Source: Temnothorax longispinosus
Taxonomy: Eukaryota; Arthropoda; Insecta; Hymenoptera; Formicidae
NCBI RefSeq assembly: GCF_030848805.1
Contig: NC_092364.1
Coordinates: 14,427,447-14,491,446, forward strand
Direction of reading: 5' to 3'
DNA length: 64,000 nt
The notes beneath the pieces are model-generated. The model saw nothing but the letters and a program-made list of their open reading frames with translations, searched no databases and was not told the origin of the DNA. The position numbers were made by a program, and so were the translations under genes. The first letter of the stretch is position 1. Each line of letters begins with the position of its first letter. Positions 38,608 to 51,400 of the stretch are shown piece by piece.

Positions 38608-40554
38608 TGTTTATCTTTCTTTCTTTATATATATATTGTTTTGAGATGATAGAATAATCGCAGTACGACCGCGACGTAATGCTATAATTAAACGGATAAT
38701 CGATATTGTGCGGGCTTCACAATGCTTTTTAAAATATTTATTCGAGGTAAAAGCACACTTATCGGATGGTTAAATGTAAATTTCGTCTGTTTCCTCTTTT
38801 TTCGATTTTAATCGAAGGTAATGGCAAACTAATCGCCAAGATCATCTTGATATGTTGAGACAAATTTGCAAGATATATTTCTTTCCCTTTTCTAACAACA
38901 GATTTGAGTGCATCTTATAATTTTTCTTATATCATAAATGCTTTTTCTCATATTTTAAAATTATAAGCGAAACTAAATTAGTAACAGACATTTTAAATCG
39001 AAATATAAAAGTAAGATAAATGTTTTAAACAATGTAATATTATATTTTGTTATGTATTCGATACAGTAAACAATACCATATGTTTTATAAATATCAATAG
39101 TCAACGTAAGATATTATAATAATACTTGTTATTTTTTTCAGTTACTAGAGAATTTTTGTTACTAATCTACCCTTGTGAAGAAAATGTTGCTGTAATCCGA
39201 TTTGATATTTCCGCAAATATAAGCGCTATAGAATTCTTTATTCGCGACTACGAAATCTCTTTTCGATTACAGCACGCATGTGAAAATATTCCGTCACACG
39301 ACGAATTCCATGGGATAAGCTTCATTCGCATAAACGCGAATACGAGGATCACAGGGATGATCATTCTTCCCGCATTTTTATCTCTTACCGCCAACAATTC
39401 GTCAACATTTTAAACACGAGTTTCTGCATCATCGATATCGCAACCGCGCGCGGTCAAATTTTGTGAGATTGCGCGGTGATATCTTGACACCGGTGGCAGA
39501 GCCTCCTTTTTTCAATTCAAATCCACACGACCACCTGCCGGCGCAAAGAATGTTTAATATCAGATTTCATGCGGGTATGCGTTGAGAAAACGGGCCTTTC
39601 GTTGGGGGTCGTCCCGCGCCGCTCCGTGCCGCGCCGCGCCGCGCCGCGGCCGTCATGAATGATGCCCGGCCAGCCATATCAAACGCGACAACGGCTTTGT
39701 TTCCGTCCGGCGTGAATCCCGCCGGGAATTCCGCGACGGAATACCGCACGCGCGCGAAGATTCCGAGGTTGCGAGAGAGAGCCCAGCAACGAAGCTCCTC
39801 CGGCGTGGTTTCTCCTTTCGGACCTCCCGTCATCTCTCCGGCTGGTCTCTCTTCGCGCTCCTGCGCACGTTACGCTTCGTCCTTCTAGGTAGCCGTCTCG
39901 GATCACGACGACGACGACGACTCACAAAGCGCGCGCGTCGGGATTGCATCCGAAGAAATTTATATTCCTGGGCTTGGATATTCCAGGACGACTCGCGCGG
40001 AAAATCCGGGGACGGGCGACGAGTTATGCTTTCTTCTCGAGAGACGTATTTCTCCTTTCTCTCTTCCTCTCGCGAAAATAAGTATGCGTACGCCGCGTGC
40101 GTCGCGTTTTTCTTAAATTAGAATCTTGCCGCGACGCGATGCGGACGTTCCTGCAGGAACGTCTTTGCGGAACGTCTGGGGATGTCGAAAGTATGTTTAA
40201 TATAATTGAAAATAATATGTAAACGCGATAACGCTGGGTATCCTGAAATTGTGCGTACCTCGAAAACGAATTCGAAATTTCTAGGGAATTAAAAGCATGT
40301 CAGTTCTCTTTTAGGCGAATCGGCGAATCGGATTACTAATTAGCTACGATAAAACAGCTCGTTAAACGAAAACTGTCTTAAAACTTAGAGGAACCTCCGA
40401 TTCGCCCTGTGATCCGATTTACCTCGGTCTACCCTAAGTTATTTGATGGATAGAGTATCATTTTAAAGAAATTAAAGATTGTTATTGAATTTGGCGAGAA
40501 CCGGTGAAGGGATTACCGTTTTCTGCTTAAAAAGTGTATAAGATGTAGGACAGA

Positions 40555-41437
40555 CCGGGGCGAATTCGTCACTATTTTTTCGGTGCCGATTTTTAACAAC
40601 AAAACAAATAATTTTAGTAAAATGTGGTATACCGTTGTAAAGAGTGAACCCTTGGCTACAAAATTTTACGGACATTTTTGGTCTACTTCGCTTTGTTCAA
40701 CTGGTATAAAGTGAAAACGACAAAAGTGCAAAAATTGAAATGTCAAAATTGCCGGGGCGGAGTCGTCACTCCATTCTTGGACTGAATTTTAAATAAAAAT
40801 TTATAATTCCGATCATGAAAAATGATAGGATACATTTTATTAATTATTTTTTAATAGAAAAAATGGAAACATTAATTAAAAACACGATGGCGGAAAATAA
40901 ATGCAAGAAAAGCGCAAACACTTATGTACCCTACGCTCGCACGAAATGCACTGTTTCTCGTCAGCTCTATTCTGTCATCTCTGAGCACACGCAGCACATA
41001 TTATTCAAGTCCCCGCCCGAATCCGACCATTGTTGCTTCTTTGACTTTGATTTTCGCCCAAAGTCTCTATGATATGGCTTGGTGACGACTTCGCCCCGGA
41101 CACATATTTTAAGTTTGATCGCTCATGAAATATTAAAAATCAACGAAAATAAAAAATTTTTACTGGATTTGTGTTCAGCATGCATTACTCTTCAGAATCA
41201 CGTATCTCGAGATTCGGAGAGAAAATAATATTTAAAATGTTTAAAATTTTTGACGCGCAAAAAATTTTACTTTTGAGCTCCGAAAACACGTTTGCCTTAA
41301 TGAAAATCACAACATGGCATATAATCTCACTAAACTCCGTTAGTCACATAGGCACCATAAGTAGTGTTTACAATATTAATGGCGACTTAACATAACATAC
41401 AGATTTCGAGATAATTGTAGTGACGACTCCACCCCGG
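40555..41437. mobile_element. Nested inverted-repeat element with four GC-rich boxes
   Basis: Four copies of a 19-base box appear: 40555-40573 CCGGGGCGAATTCGTCACT (+), 40752-40770 CCGGGGCGGAGTCGTCACT (+), 41081-41099 GGTGACGACTTCGCCCCGG (-) and 41419-41437 AGTGACGACTCCACCCCGG (-). Two plus copies face two minus copies, so the outer pair and the inner pair each make an inverted repeat in an otherwise A/T-rich stretch. An open frame at 40815-41072 between the inner boxes is not recognisable. Confidence 0.65.
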
Positions 41438-41459
41438 GGTTTTCCTTACTCTTCAAACC

Positions 41460-41670
41460 ATTCAACCTTTGTTTAAAACATTTTTTTCTATACGAATTTT
41501 TTTCTATCTTTTATAACTTTAGAGATATTCAGCCAGAAAGAAAAAAACCGATTTTTTTCAAAGGGATGTTTCACCCCCTAACACGCGTATGGGCACATAT
41601 AAAAAAAATGTGTTTCTTATTTTTATTTTTGAGAGAACAACATATTAAAAGCTCATCAAAATCGGAAAGG
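41460..41670 (+). repeat. Dispersed repeat family D, copy 1
   Basis: It shares with 47950-48180 the blocks AACCTTTGTTTAAAACATTT, a GGG..GTTT.A.CCCTAA.A segment and a following A-run then TTGTTATTTTT-like text. Similarity is weak but ordered. The class is unknown. Confidence 0.45.
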
Positions 41671-43448
41671 AACACTTCCGTAGGTTTCTTTGTTAGTAAT
41701 AAAATTGTAATTATTACAAAAATAAAAGAAATAAACAAAAAGTTAATTTCACTTTGAATGAATAAACTTTCAATCATCACTCTTACTTATTTCTATACAT
41801 TTCTCGCATTTAATTTTTAATAATTCATTCACATAAACATTCTGTGCAGTCTATATAAAGTAAAAAAATATGAAAACACAAATGAAACCATGCTATGTAA
41901 ATATTACAATGTAACGACATTGAAGTTATATCATATGTTTTAATATGACAGGTTATCATATCAAATAAATATACATTCAATGGCAGAGACACTTACCGTA
42001 ATCATGTATTTTCTATTCTTCACTGTACAGATTATGTCGCGTGGGGTGTATACTATATCCCAGTCTAGTTTGTAATGTTTTTTTTTTGTGTAATTACAAG
42101 CTGAATGCGAAGTGACTCGGAAGAAGTTAATTACGTTCCTGGAAAGGTACTGAGAATAGCAGCACTTGCACATGCCATATTCACGAGTTACATAAAATGG
42201 TGTGGGATGGATCCTACACCTCCTACACGTCTGTCGATATGTTGTAAATTATGGCAAAATTTTGTTCTTCAAATTTGAGTGGTTATTAATAAAATATTTC
42301 GTTATTTAACAATTACTAAAATATTTAACGTTGAAAGACGAGAAAGCTGTAGCAGTAATGGCTTACCGTCAAATTTTTATCAAGTTGGAATCGATTCCAA
42401 GTTACATAAACCGTCAATAAAATGTATATCGTTACGAGCTTATTAGTCGATTAAGCAAACATCGCCGGCAGCAGAATTTAATTTCTCCTCACATTCAGCA
42501 TATATCTGCCTGGAAATTATATTTGTTAAATGAATTGTTAGTTGTTACCAATTAAAAAGATGCCAATTACCGTTGTTTATAGAATATTAAATTATTTGAT
42601 AAATGAAATAACGTGCACCAGGAAGAGTTACTAAAACTACCGACGTTCATAATAAGCTTTATTTGATTTAATATATGCGAAACGTCGACATATAAATATA
42701 CACCGGTAGAAATCGTGATTATGCTAACGCGTTCAATTAATCAATTTAATTAATTGCTCCTTGGCTCGCAATATGCGCAATTTTAACGGAAAACACGTTG
42801 TTCCAAAACTTTAGGAAATACCGGGGGTTAGAAGGATAATCCGACCCAATCTTGCAGAAATTGCATCAAAACGAAGTTATTTTACTGCGCGTAAAACGAC
42901 GAAGTGGAGTTTTCGTAGCGCGCTCCCGCGCGTAAAAAAATTCGAGCAAGAACTCGCTGGTGAATTCCACATGCGAATGCTGCAACAAAAAGGCTCCAAC
43001 GGCAAACTAGGAGGCTACACGCCGTGAATCCGTGCACCACACGTTGCTCCCGTGTGCGTAATTCTTTTTCGTTTCTTCCTGTGTATGTTATTTCTTGTTC
43101 TGTCGGCCGCGCTGCGCCGGGCGAGCGAAATGCAACGACAGAAACGGGGTGACACCCCGTATTCGACGAAATGACGGCGCACATCGACCGTGACGAAAAT
43201 AGGATTTAAAAATCGTCGAGCGTATCGAGAGGTAATAATTCAGGTAAAAAGTAATAATTCAAGTATTTGAATAGAAACGAGTCAGAAGGGGGATTATCTT
43301 CGACGCGTCCAAGTGTTAATCTTGTAAAATGAAAAATCGAGACAGACAAAGCATAAATAATGGAACGTGCACATATGAGGCGTGTATACTATCAATGCAT
43401 ATCTTTCGCATGAAAAATAATCCTTATCTCTAACGCAATAATCCTTAT

Positions 43449-43605
<157 letters not shown>

Positions 43606-44737
43606 CCATAATTATGGCAAGATGAAATGTAATCCCCCTGCTACCGGTGACGAGAGGATGCATATCGTTTTTCGTTAAAGCGCATTATTAAACACCATGA
43701 GAGTGACGCGTATAATTACGCTCTGAAAGAACAAACAGCGGGGGGTTTAATTACGCAATTTTTGCGCACAAATTAGCCCATCGACAAAAGCGTAATATAA
43801 TATGTTTACACGTTGAAAGCTGCGCGCCCGGGGTCTCTCTTTCATGCGAATATCGCGATGATAATAAATAGGGAACGTTATCTCTCGCGTTTACGAGAGA
43901 AGTAAACCAAACGACTCTTCCCCGTAACGAACCTTCGTGTATCCTCGCAAAGCATCCTTAGTGAAGTCGTATGTCAAAGCGCAGGTATAGGTTAATTATA
44001 TTATACGCTCTACATACGCTCTTTACACACGGCCCACGCACCTATATCTATCTCGCGCGCATATGTTTTGCAATCCTTAGTCCTCAAAGGCAGATCTTTG
44101 CGCACCTTATGCACGATTAGCTTGATCTCTCCGCGCGTATATTAGACGCTCACCCTTCTGTGAGGGGAGCTGCTTAACGCTCGTGGCTATGTACACAAAG
44201 TTCAAGTCAACGATACCTATCCAGTGGCTATCCACTCGCGTTAAATGGTTAAATGATGGGAAAACAAACTTTTTCTAATAATATCTCTCAAGGACTTCAG
44301 GATGCGTTTCAATAATAATGGCATGATACACGTAGTGCAACATTATAATAACAGGCATAATAACAACAGAGATAATAGCATTGTACGTAACAATAATGGT
44401 AGTTATTAATTGCAATCGTACTGGCATAATAATTACGAATGATACCACAAAGCGTTGCCGTATATCAAATTTCGCTGTACGCTACAGTGGATTATCTATC
44501 TATATCATTCAGCGCGTTTAGAAAATCATGTATTACAAAATGAAGAATTCGAGTATACATAAATACATATTATACTTCTTAATATATTTAAATATGTCGA
44601 ATCCTTTAAACATATTTGAAGAATTCGCGAATTTGGACAAAAAAATTTCGAGACTGAAAACACAGATATATGATGTATATATATTTCAAGGATCCTGAAG
44701 GAGAGAGAAACTGATTTTTTTTCTTTTTCTAATTTAG

Positions 44738-45077
44738 ATATAGCGCACGGAAACTTTACGCCCGAGGAGGCCCCGACCACCGAATCGCCTATTCAGAGTG
44801 ATGTCTTCGTCGAGAAGAACGGCGCCGCCGAGGGCGAGCTTCCGGTTTCGACGGCGAAACACGACGACCCGACGTACATGGCGATCGTGATCGGCGTGCT
44901 GACCGCCGTAATACTTTCACTCGCCGTGGCGATATTTCTGATTGTTTCGCGACACAGGCAACGCAAGTGCTTCGCCAGCCCTATGACCGGTAAAGCCCCA
45001 TCGCATTTAGGATCCACCTGCGCCACCGTCGAGAAAGGCGCGGCTCTGATGGCGTACACCTTGGAGGACGATGAAAG
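44738..45077 (+). CDS. Ddr: Ddr exon e: stalk, transmembrane helix and start of juxtamembrane region
   Basis: The acceptor is ttctaatttag and the donor GAAAG|GTACAA; phase 1 in, phase 2 out. The first part, DIAHGNFTPEEAPTTESP, is a Thr/Pro/Glu-rich extracellular stalk with one sequon (NFT). A hydrophobic run from MAIVIGV to FLIV (about 44878-44949) is the single membrane helix, followed by the basic stop-transfer SRHRQRK. The cytoplasmic part contains CFASPMTGKAPSHLG and ends in YTLEDDE. I do not see the NPxY of vertebrate DDR1 here. The frame is open past the donor to 45105, but that extension is not needed because the next exon joins in phase. Confidence 0.92.
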
Positions 45078-46424
45078 GTACAATCGATTACTTGTTGAAA
45101 AATAAGAAAAAAAATAACGTATAAAGAGGAAACGAAATTGCTAAGAACAGTGCGATCCTAGACAACGTAAAAAAAACCCGGGATGTAATTTCTTCGATAC
45201 GCTCTCTCTCTCTTTCTCTGTCGCGTATATATTAATAGAATTTTCTTACGATTAAAATACGCGCATTGTTGAAAAATAAAATAAAATCGCATAATTTTAA
45301 AATAATCTTCAACATTGAGCCACAATATTCGAATTGAAATGTGAAATGATATCTTGAATGATTGTAATAAACTTTATAATAATTTAAGTAATTAATTAAA
45401 TATAAATTAATAGAAAATAACTTTATAATAATTAAATTTGTCAGCTAGTAAGATGGAGCAACTTTGAATGATGTTTATTACTTTTAGTCGGTTCTTATTT
45501 ATTGCGTGACCATGGATGTCTAGACAGCCGGATATAGGACCATACGAATACTCGCTTTTGCATCGCGAAGCGTGTTTAACGATAATACACGACCGCGTCG
45601 TACGAAGCCGTGCTCTCCTCATTTCTTCCAAGTTTGTGTCCACACGCTCAGATGACGGAAGCGGCCTTCCAATAAACTTTCCATCCACCGTGCTCGTTAG
45701 CGAACGTCCAATAACGTCTAATAACGGACATCCTCGGGCAATATATCGAGTTTGTGCGGCACGAATGTCTCCAAAGGAGAGATCCTACGGCCGCCTCGTA
45801 ACTCCGAAGCATCCCGCACCAGGTTTCGGCATCGATCCCTCCCCTCCCGAGCCCCCCTCTGTCCGCTTTGTGCAATCCGATATTGCAGGTTGCGAGCTTC
45901 GTAGCGAAAGAGAGGAACGTGTAACGTGTAACTTCAAGTAGGCGTGCGAATGTTGCGCCGCCGGTCCTTTGACGGACCGCGTGTGCTCCGCACACATGAT
46001 ACTAAAATTCTCGAGCGGAAAATATATACTGCCCTTGAAAACCAAAGATCCGTACAATCCGCAAAGTCGGAGTTATTCCAATACATTTTGTATACGTAAT
46101 TTTCTTTAAATGCGAGGCGGGTCGAATGTAATATCCGACCGCATTGATATTACGATTTAAGTGAGGCTTATGTATTATATGCACAGCTCGAGTAAGGGAC
46201 TGATAAAAGATGCTTACTGCAATTGGAGTAAATAAATGGTAGATTATATGATAAATATATCAAGTCACATATGTCCAAAAGGGAATACATGTTGCACCGT
46301 TATTTCTTTGCGACTATAATCGGAGAGCGCGAGCGAGAGCGCGAGTGATGTAGCTAAGAAATTATCAGCCATGGTAATCTGACGAGAGATGGAACGCGAT
46401 CTTAATCGATCGCTCCTCTTTCAG
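45078..46424 (+). other. Ddr intron (1.35 kb), nothing recognised
   Basis: A/T-rich in the first half and CpG-richer in the second. The overlapping open frames around 45516-45995 on both strands have no recognisable content and are probably chance. Confidence 0.75.
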
Positions 46425-46615
46425 ATACGCGGGCGGTTCTCTGCCGACTTTGCCCCGCGATCTCGGGAATCGTCTCCTAGATATCGTGAAGTTGGACGAC
46501 TACCAAGAGCCGTATCAGGCGCTAAAGTACGCGCCGTACTACAGCTACAGCACCGTCGTTATGGAGATGAAAGACATGATGCTGAACAACAAGGGCACCA
46601 ACATCAATCACTCAG
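46425..46615 (+). CDS. Ddr: Ddr exon f: tyrosine-rich cytoplasmic juxtamembrane region
   Basis: The acceptor is gctcctctttcag and the donor TCAG|GTATGC; phase 2 in, phase 1 out. It encodes YAGGSLPTLPRDLGNRL, DIVKLDDYQEPYQALKYAPY and YSYSTVVMEMKDMMLNN. Six tyrosines cluster in about 16 residues, including YQEP, a YxxP motif of the kind bound by Crk/Nck SH2 domains. DYQEPYQALKY resembles the family's juxtamembrane phosphotyrosine segment. A longer open frame over this area (46389-47066) is in another frame and is a shadow. Confidence 0.92.
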
Positions 46616-46880
46616 GTATGCGGCGCTCGAACGCGTCTACACCTACATCTACACACGACATCCATATACCTACATCTACTCGCGACTACTCGCGCACTCG
46701 CGCACGCTCGTGCAGACACACATATGTACGCACTCCGCGTACACACATTCGAACAGCCGTGGCTCCTGTGCCAACGGCCGTGCACCTACATACGGTCCCG
46801 GCAACAAAGCATTCGCCCTGACCGCAATCAATACACCATCCCCTTCTGCGCTCGCTCCTCCTTTGCTATATCATCCGCAG

Positions 46881-47062
46881 CGGTGTACGCGAACGGTGCA
46901 GTTGACACGTCGTACGATTATGCGGTACCGGAACTCGGCACGGTGCCCCTGCTCAATCAGGATGCCGGCGCCGGCCGCGGGGCGACCGTCTCCAGCGCCA
47001 CCGGCGATCAGGACAGCTTCTTCTCCAAGAGCTCGCGGGCCACGAAGACCGAGGACAAGAAG
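46881..47062 (+). CDS. Ddr: Ddr exon g: second juxtamembrane exon
   Basis: The acceptor is tatcatccgcag and the donor AAGAAG|GTGACA; phase 1 in, phase 0 out. It follows the shortest intron, 265 bp. The sequence reads VYANGAVDTSYDYAVPELGT, then VPLLNQDAG and FFSKSSRATKTEDKK. SYDYAVPEL matches the TYAVPAL stretch in front of the vertebrate DDR1 kinase domain, a docking tyrosine region. The rest is low-complexity Gly/Ala/Ser and weakly conserved. Confidence 0.9.
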
Positions 47063-47157
47063 GTGACAGATTCATATCTCTTAGTACTTTATGAGATCAT
47101 TTTATATTCGTTTTTTAATGACGTTAAGGCTCTTGGGCTCTTTCCCTACATCTCATG

Positions 47158-47567
47158 AAATGTGACGTCAGAAGCGAGAAATGTTGAGAATTGACACGTT
47201 GAGAATTCTTGCGTAGTATTTCTAAATAAAAAGATATTTGCTTAAAATAACACTACAGATCACTTCAGCACACTTCGAAAATACGCCGAGTTGAAGTTAA
47301 GTCTACCCCTTTTCCTTGACAGTTAAACAGCCGTAAAATGAATGTAATACGAAATCTAGTCATGCGCCTGCGCACAAGCCTGCATCGTATCACATTCGTT
47401 TTACGGCTGTTTATTAACTGTCAAGGGAAAGGGGTAGACCTCAACTCGGAGTATTTTCGAAGTGTGCTGAAGTGATCTGTAGTGTTATTTTAAGCAAATA
47501 TTTTTTTATTTGGAAATGCTATGCAAGAATTTTCAACGTGTCATTTCTCGCTTCTGACGTCACATTC
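47158..47567. mobile_element. Long near-perfect palindrome (hairpin element)
   Basis: AATGTGACGTCAGAAGCGAG at the left and CTCGCTTCTGACGTCACATT at the right bound arms of about 180-200 bp, with a loop near GCGCCTGCGCACAAGCCTGC. Matched inner blocks include CACTACAGATCACTTCAGCA and GTCTACCCCTTT. It lies 95 bp after a Ddr exon. Confidence 0.88.
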
Positions 47568-47732
47568 CAACATGGCTGCGACGAGTACCCAGAAACCTTA
47601 ATTAATGATATAAGCGTCAAGCCCACGAACCTAGATTTCGAAAACCAGAATGTAACAGAAATAACTTTGCAATTTTAAAATGAACAAGATAAAATCTTTC
47701 GTTAACTTTAATGGTATCAATATTATAAGAGA

Positions 47733-48391
47733 AAGGACTCCGCATGATTTATAATATTTTATATGAAAAAAACGTTTTTTCGGTCAATTTTTTTGAATTT
47801 TTAATATGTTGTAGTACTTGTGTCTTTGATGAAAAGTTACAAATTTTATCAACTTTCTATGATTAGTTTCTGAGTTATAGGCATTTGTAAATAGCGTTCA
47901 CCGTTCAGTATTATTATTTTTGCAAAAATTCAACATTTCAAAATATCTAAATACACCTAACCTTTTTGTTTAAAACATTTTTTCATGTTATCTCACGGTG
48001 TCAGACACATTCAACTCGTAATCAAACACATGGAAGTTTTTTCGAGGGGTTGTTTTAACTCCTAAACATGCTTCGATCGAAGCCGATAAAAAAAATACGC
48101 ATTTGTTATTTTTCTCTACTCTAAAACATATCCAATGCCCATCCAAACATATCCAAAATCGGTGAGAGACTGATGAGTTCCAAACATTCCCTTGTAAATC
48201 TATATAGGAAAATGGGGTGCATGATTTTCATTCAATTGATTGTATGATTGCATTTCTTCTATGAAAATTTGCGGGTTTTATTCGTGCTTTTACTATATTA
48301 ACTGTTATTCGCTATTGGGTACTTCAACATATTAAAAATTCAAAAAAATTGACCGAAAACGTTTTTTTTATATAAATCGTACGGGATCCTT
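47733..48391. mobile_element. Inverted-repeat element, 659 bp
   Basis: AAAAAACGTTTTTTCGGTCA and TTTTTGAATTTTTAATATGT at the left are mirrored by ACATATTAAAAATTCAAAAA and TTGACCGAAAACGTTTTTTT at the right, with GGACTCCGCATGATTTATA / ATAAATCGTACGGGATCC outside. Non-coding. It includes the family D similarity at 47950-48180. Confidence 0.75.
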
Positions 48392-49267
48392 TAATATAAC
48401 GAGATCCAATGCAGAAAAAAGATTCTATTAAATATCAATTTTTAATATAAATCAAATTATTTATCTTTATTGGCTTTAGAAAACGTAGGGTTGAAAAAAC
48501 TTAAAATATTTTTTGGATCTTTGTATGTACACATACGTTAATATTATTTCTCTTGTTTAACATTTATCTTTACATTATCCAATAAATAGGGTAGAAAAAG
48601 TATCTTTAGTTTAATTATCACGGTATATTATATAATTGTGGGTATTGCAAGACGATGAGAATCTATATTAATCAAGAAAAGGAAAAGCGATGGCATTAAC
48701 GTTTAACGAATATTGCCGACTGATCTTAATGTGCGCTCTATAAATAAAAAGCCGAAAAAAAGTGCGCGCCGTTGTCGTGCCATTAAACGTAACTTTCCAC
48801 CGGTCGGAGATAAATTCGTAATTAATAATTTAAATCAATATGGTGGAACGAGAACGGAACATTTGGGGCGGATATACCTCCCGTGGGTACAGTATAACGT
48901 AGCTCGTATCCAGAATGCCAGAGCGCTATACGAGGGCGGAAAAGAGCGCGGAAACCCCTCCGGACCGACATCGAGCACGCGAGACGATCCCCTGGGCTCT
49001 CTATCGACATGAAAAGAATCACGGGATCGCAGCCGAAGATCAAGTTAAAAGCGAGCGTATAATCGGTATTGACGGATGTTTTTCTCCGGTGTCAACAATA
49101 CGGCGATACCGTTCGCTGCTGGAGGCCGACAATACTTGATACACATGCAGTAAAAGCTCTCTTTGAAATGTCCGTTCGAGTTTATGCGCACCTTTCATGT
49201 ATGGGAATAATATATTATAAGTAATATCATCTGATGTTCCTTCTATCATGCAATTACATGCTATAAT

Positions 49268-49690
49268 CTCTGGATAAAAACGATTGAAACTGTATTGGTG
49301 AAATTTGTATCAAAGTTATGCTTGTTTTCTATGAGTCTTACAAGATTCCTCAAATATATGTATCTAATATTTTCTAATCTAGATTCTCTAATCAATCTCT
49401 AAAAAATATAAAATAGTGTAGATAACTTTACATTGTCGAAATTAAACATATTAATTGAAATCTTTTTAACTTTTTATGATCTTTGGATAAAAAATACTCA
49501 ACGGTTGAAACTTTATTGGTGAAATTTGCATCAAAGTATGCTTGTTTTCTACGAGTCTTACAAGATTCTTTAAATATATCTAATATTTTTTAATCTAGAT
49601 TCTATAACTAATCTTAAAAAAAATGTAAAGATACGATTAGATAATTATTTACATTGTCGAAATTAAACATATTGAAATCTTTTTAACTTT
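49268..49690 (+). repeat. Direct tandem duplication, two units of about 210 bp
   Basis: Unit 1 (49268-49480) and unit 2 (49481-49690) share TTTGGATAAAAA, TATTGGTGAAATTTG, ATGCTTGTTTTCTA, GAGTCTTACAAGATTC and TACATTGTCGAAATTAAACA in the same order. They differ by scattered substitutions and small indels. No coding frame crosses them. Confidence 0.9.
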
Positions 49691-50609
49691 TACTGTTAAC
49701 TAACTCCGTAACTTTCGTTGAATTATCGTTATCTTCATCACTTTCAGTATCCGTGATTGACATATAAAAATAAAAATTGTTTCGTTATGTTTTCCCAGTT
49801 TCCTAACTGTGCGACTGTAACTTCCACGCCTATAGCACAACGCAAATAATTAACGCGACAAGAGCGACGTGACTTCGGAAAAGGGTAATTGGAACAAATC
49901 GCCGAACGCGGGACGGGCGGCAAAACAGCCGGCGTGTGACGTCGCTCTGCTTAGACGATAAATCGCTATCGCGGCTCGTCCCACACGCGCCGGAAATAGA
50001 GCCGGAGACTGCCGGCATAGTCAACGGGTTGTCCGCGAAATCGATCGATTGATCGCCGTCGTCGCACGGCCTGTAAACGAACTCCCGTCGACAGGACACG
50101 TCGACAGGGGTCCTCTCGCGGATACGACCACCGCTGCAAACCTGCAACCCTCATGGAATGTATCATCATTACGCGGTTCAGCGGCTTTCGGTTCAGTCCG
50201 CTCCGTTAATTGCGGAGAGAAAGCGCGTCGTGTAATCACGTTTCCAACCGCCTCCCCGCCTCCAGCGGTGAAGCTCATCCAGTCGACATTGCAAAAATAT
50301 CGCGCGATAGGGGTTGATTTCACGGCCAACCATCCCGGGATCGAGTGCCAGCGAGAGCATACGGCCCGTACAAAATTTTATGACGCAAGTAATCTCTTGT
50401 TTTAAGAGCCGTGTGACGCCCAATTTGTCTTAAAGTGGCGACAAAATACAGAAGGTACATGTTACAGATGAATTATTTTCTGCAGAAGAAAATGGCTGAT
50501 TTTTAATTGTATATACAATTATATATTTTAGAAGTAACATTGCGCGCGACTATCTGTTTATTAATGCATTTTCATGAAGAAAATCTCGACAGTCAGCAAG
50601 TAAAATATA

Positions 50610-51109
50610 NNNNNNNNNNNNNNNNNNNNNNNNNNNNNNNNNNNNNNNNNNNNNNNNNNNNNNNNNNNNNNNNNNNNNNNNNNNNNNNNNNNNNNNNNNN
50701 NNNNNNNNNNNNNNNNNNNNNNNNNNNNNNNNNNNNNNNNNNNNNNNNNNNNNNNNNNNNNNNNNNNNNNNNNNNNNNNNNNNNNNNNNNNNNNNNNNNN
50801 NNNNNNNNNNNNNNNNNNNNNNNNNNNNNNNNNNNNNNNNNNNNNNNNNNNNNNNNNNNNNNNNNNNNNNNNNNNNNNNNNNNNNNNNNNNNNNNNNNNN
50901 NNNNNNNNNNNNNNNNNNNNNNNNNNNNNNNNNNNNNNNNNNNNNNNNNNNNNNNNNNNNNNNNNNNNNNNNNNNNNNNNNNNNNNNNNNNNNNNNNNNN
51001 NNNNNNNNNNNNNNNNNNNNNNNNNNNNNNNNNNNNNNNNNNNNNNNNNNNNNNNNNNNNNNNNNNNNNNNNNNNNNNNNNNNNNNNNNNNNNNNNNNNN
51101 NNNNNNNNN
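50610..51109. other. Assembly gap (500 N)
   Basis: Exactly 500 unknown bases. The round number suggests a placeholder rather than a measured length. Confidence 0.99.
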
Positions 51110-51207
51110 ATCTCGCATATTTCTCGATGAAAAATTGTGACAATCTTTCGTTTTTTTTATCAGATATAATTATAATAGACGTAATTATTTTATTTCTATC
51201 TTTCTAA

Positions 51208-51400
51208 CCCTAGCTAGCCACACTTTATCGCATTGTCATTTTTATTCTAATTAATATTTTTAGTTTGTAATGTAGGAATTGGAAATACTGAGTCTGAATA
51301 AGATGTTCAAGATAATATTAGGTCAAGAAATTTGAGTTTAAACTGATCTTGGAAATTAGAAAATTATGTTATTATGCGAAAACGTTTCTCGTTGTGTTTA
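51208..51400 (-). mobile_element. Truncated family B (piggyBac-like) MITE
   Basis: It begins with CCCTAGCTAGCCACACT after a decayed TTAA (CTAA), then matches the reverse complement of 62225-62507 through ATTGTCATTTTTATTCTAAT and GGAATTGGAAATAC. Similarity fades near 51400 and the opposite end is missing. It lies about 100 bp from the assembly gap. Confidence 0.8.

Noticed and set aside
46389..47066. 225-codon open frame over two Ddr exons
   Set aside because: It is in a different frame from the exons, lacks family similarity, and reads through the 265-bp intron. The exon frames give clear DDR juxtamembrane sequence instead.
50507..51143. Open frames across the N run
   Set aside because: They consist almost wholly of unknown residues.
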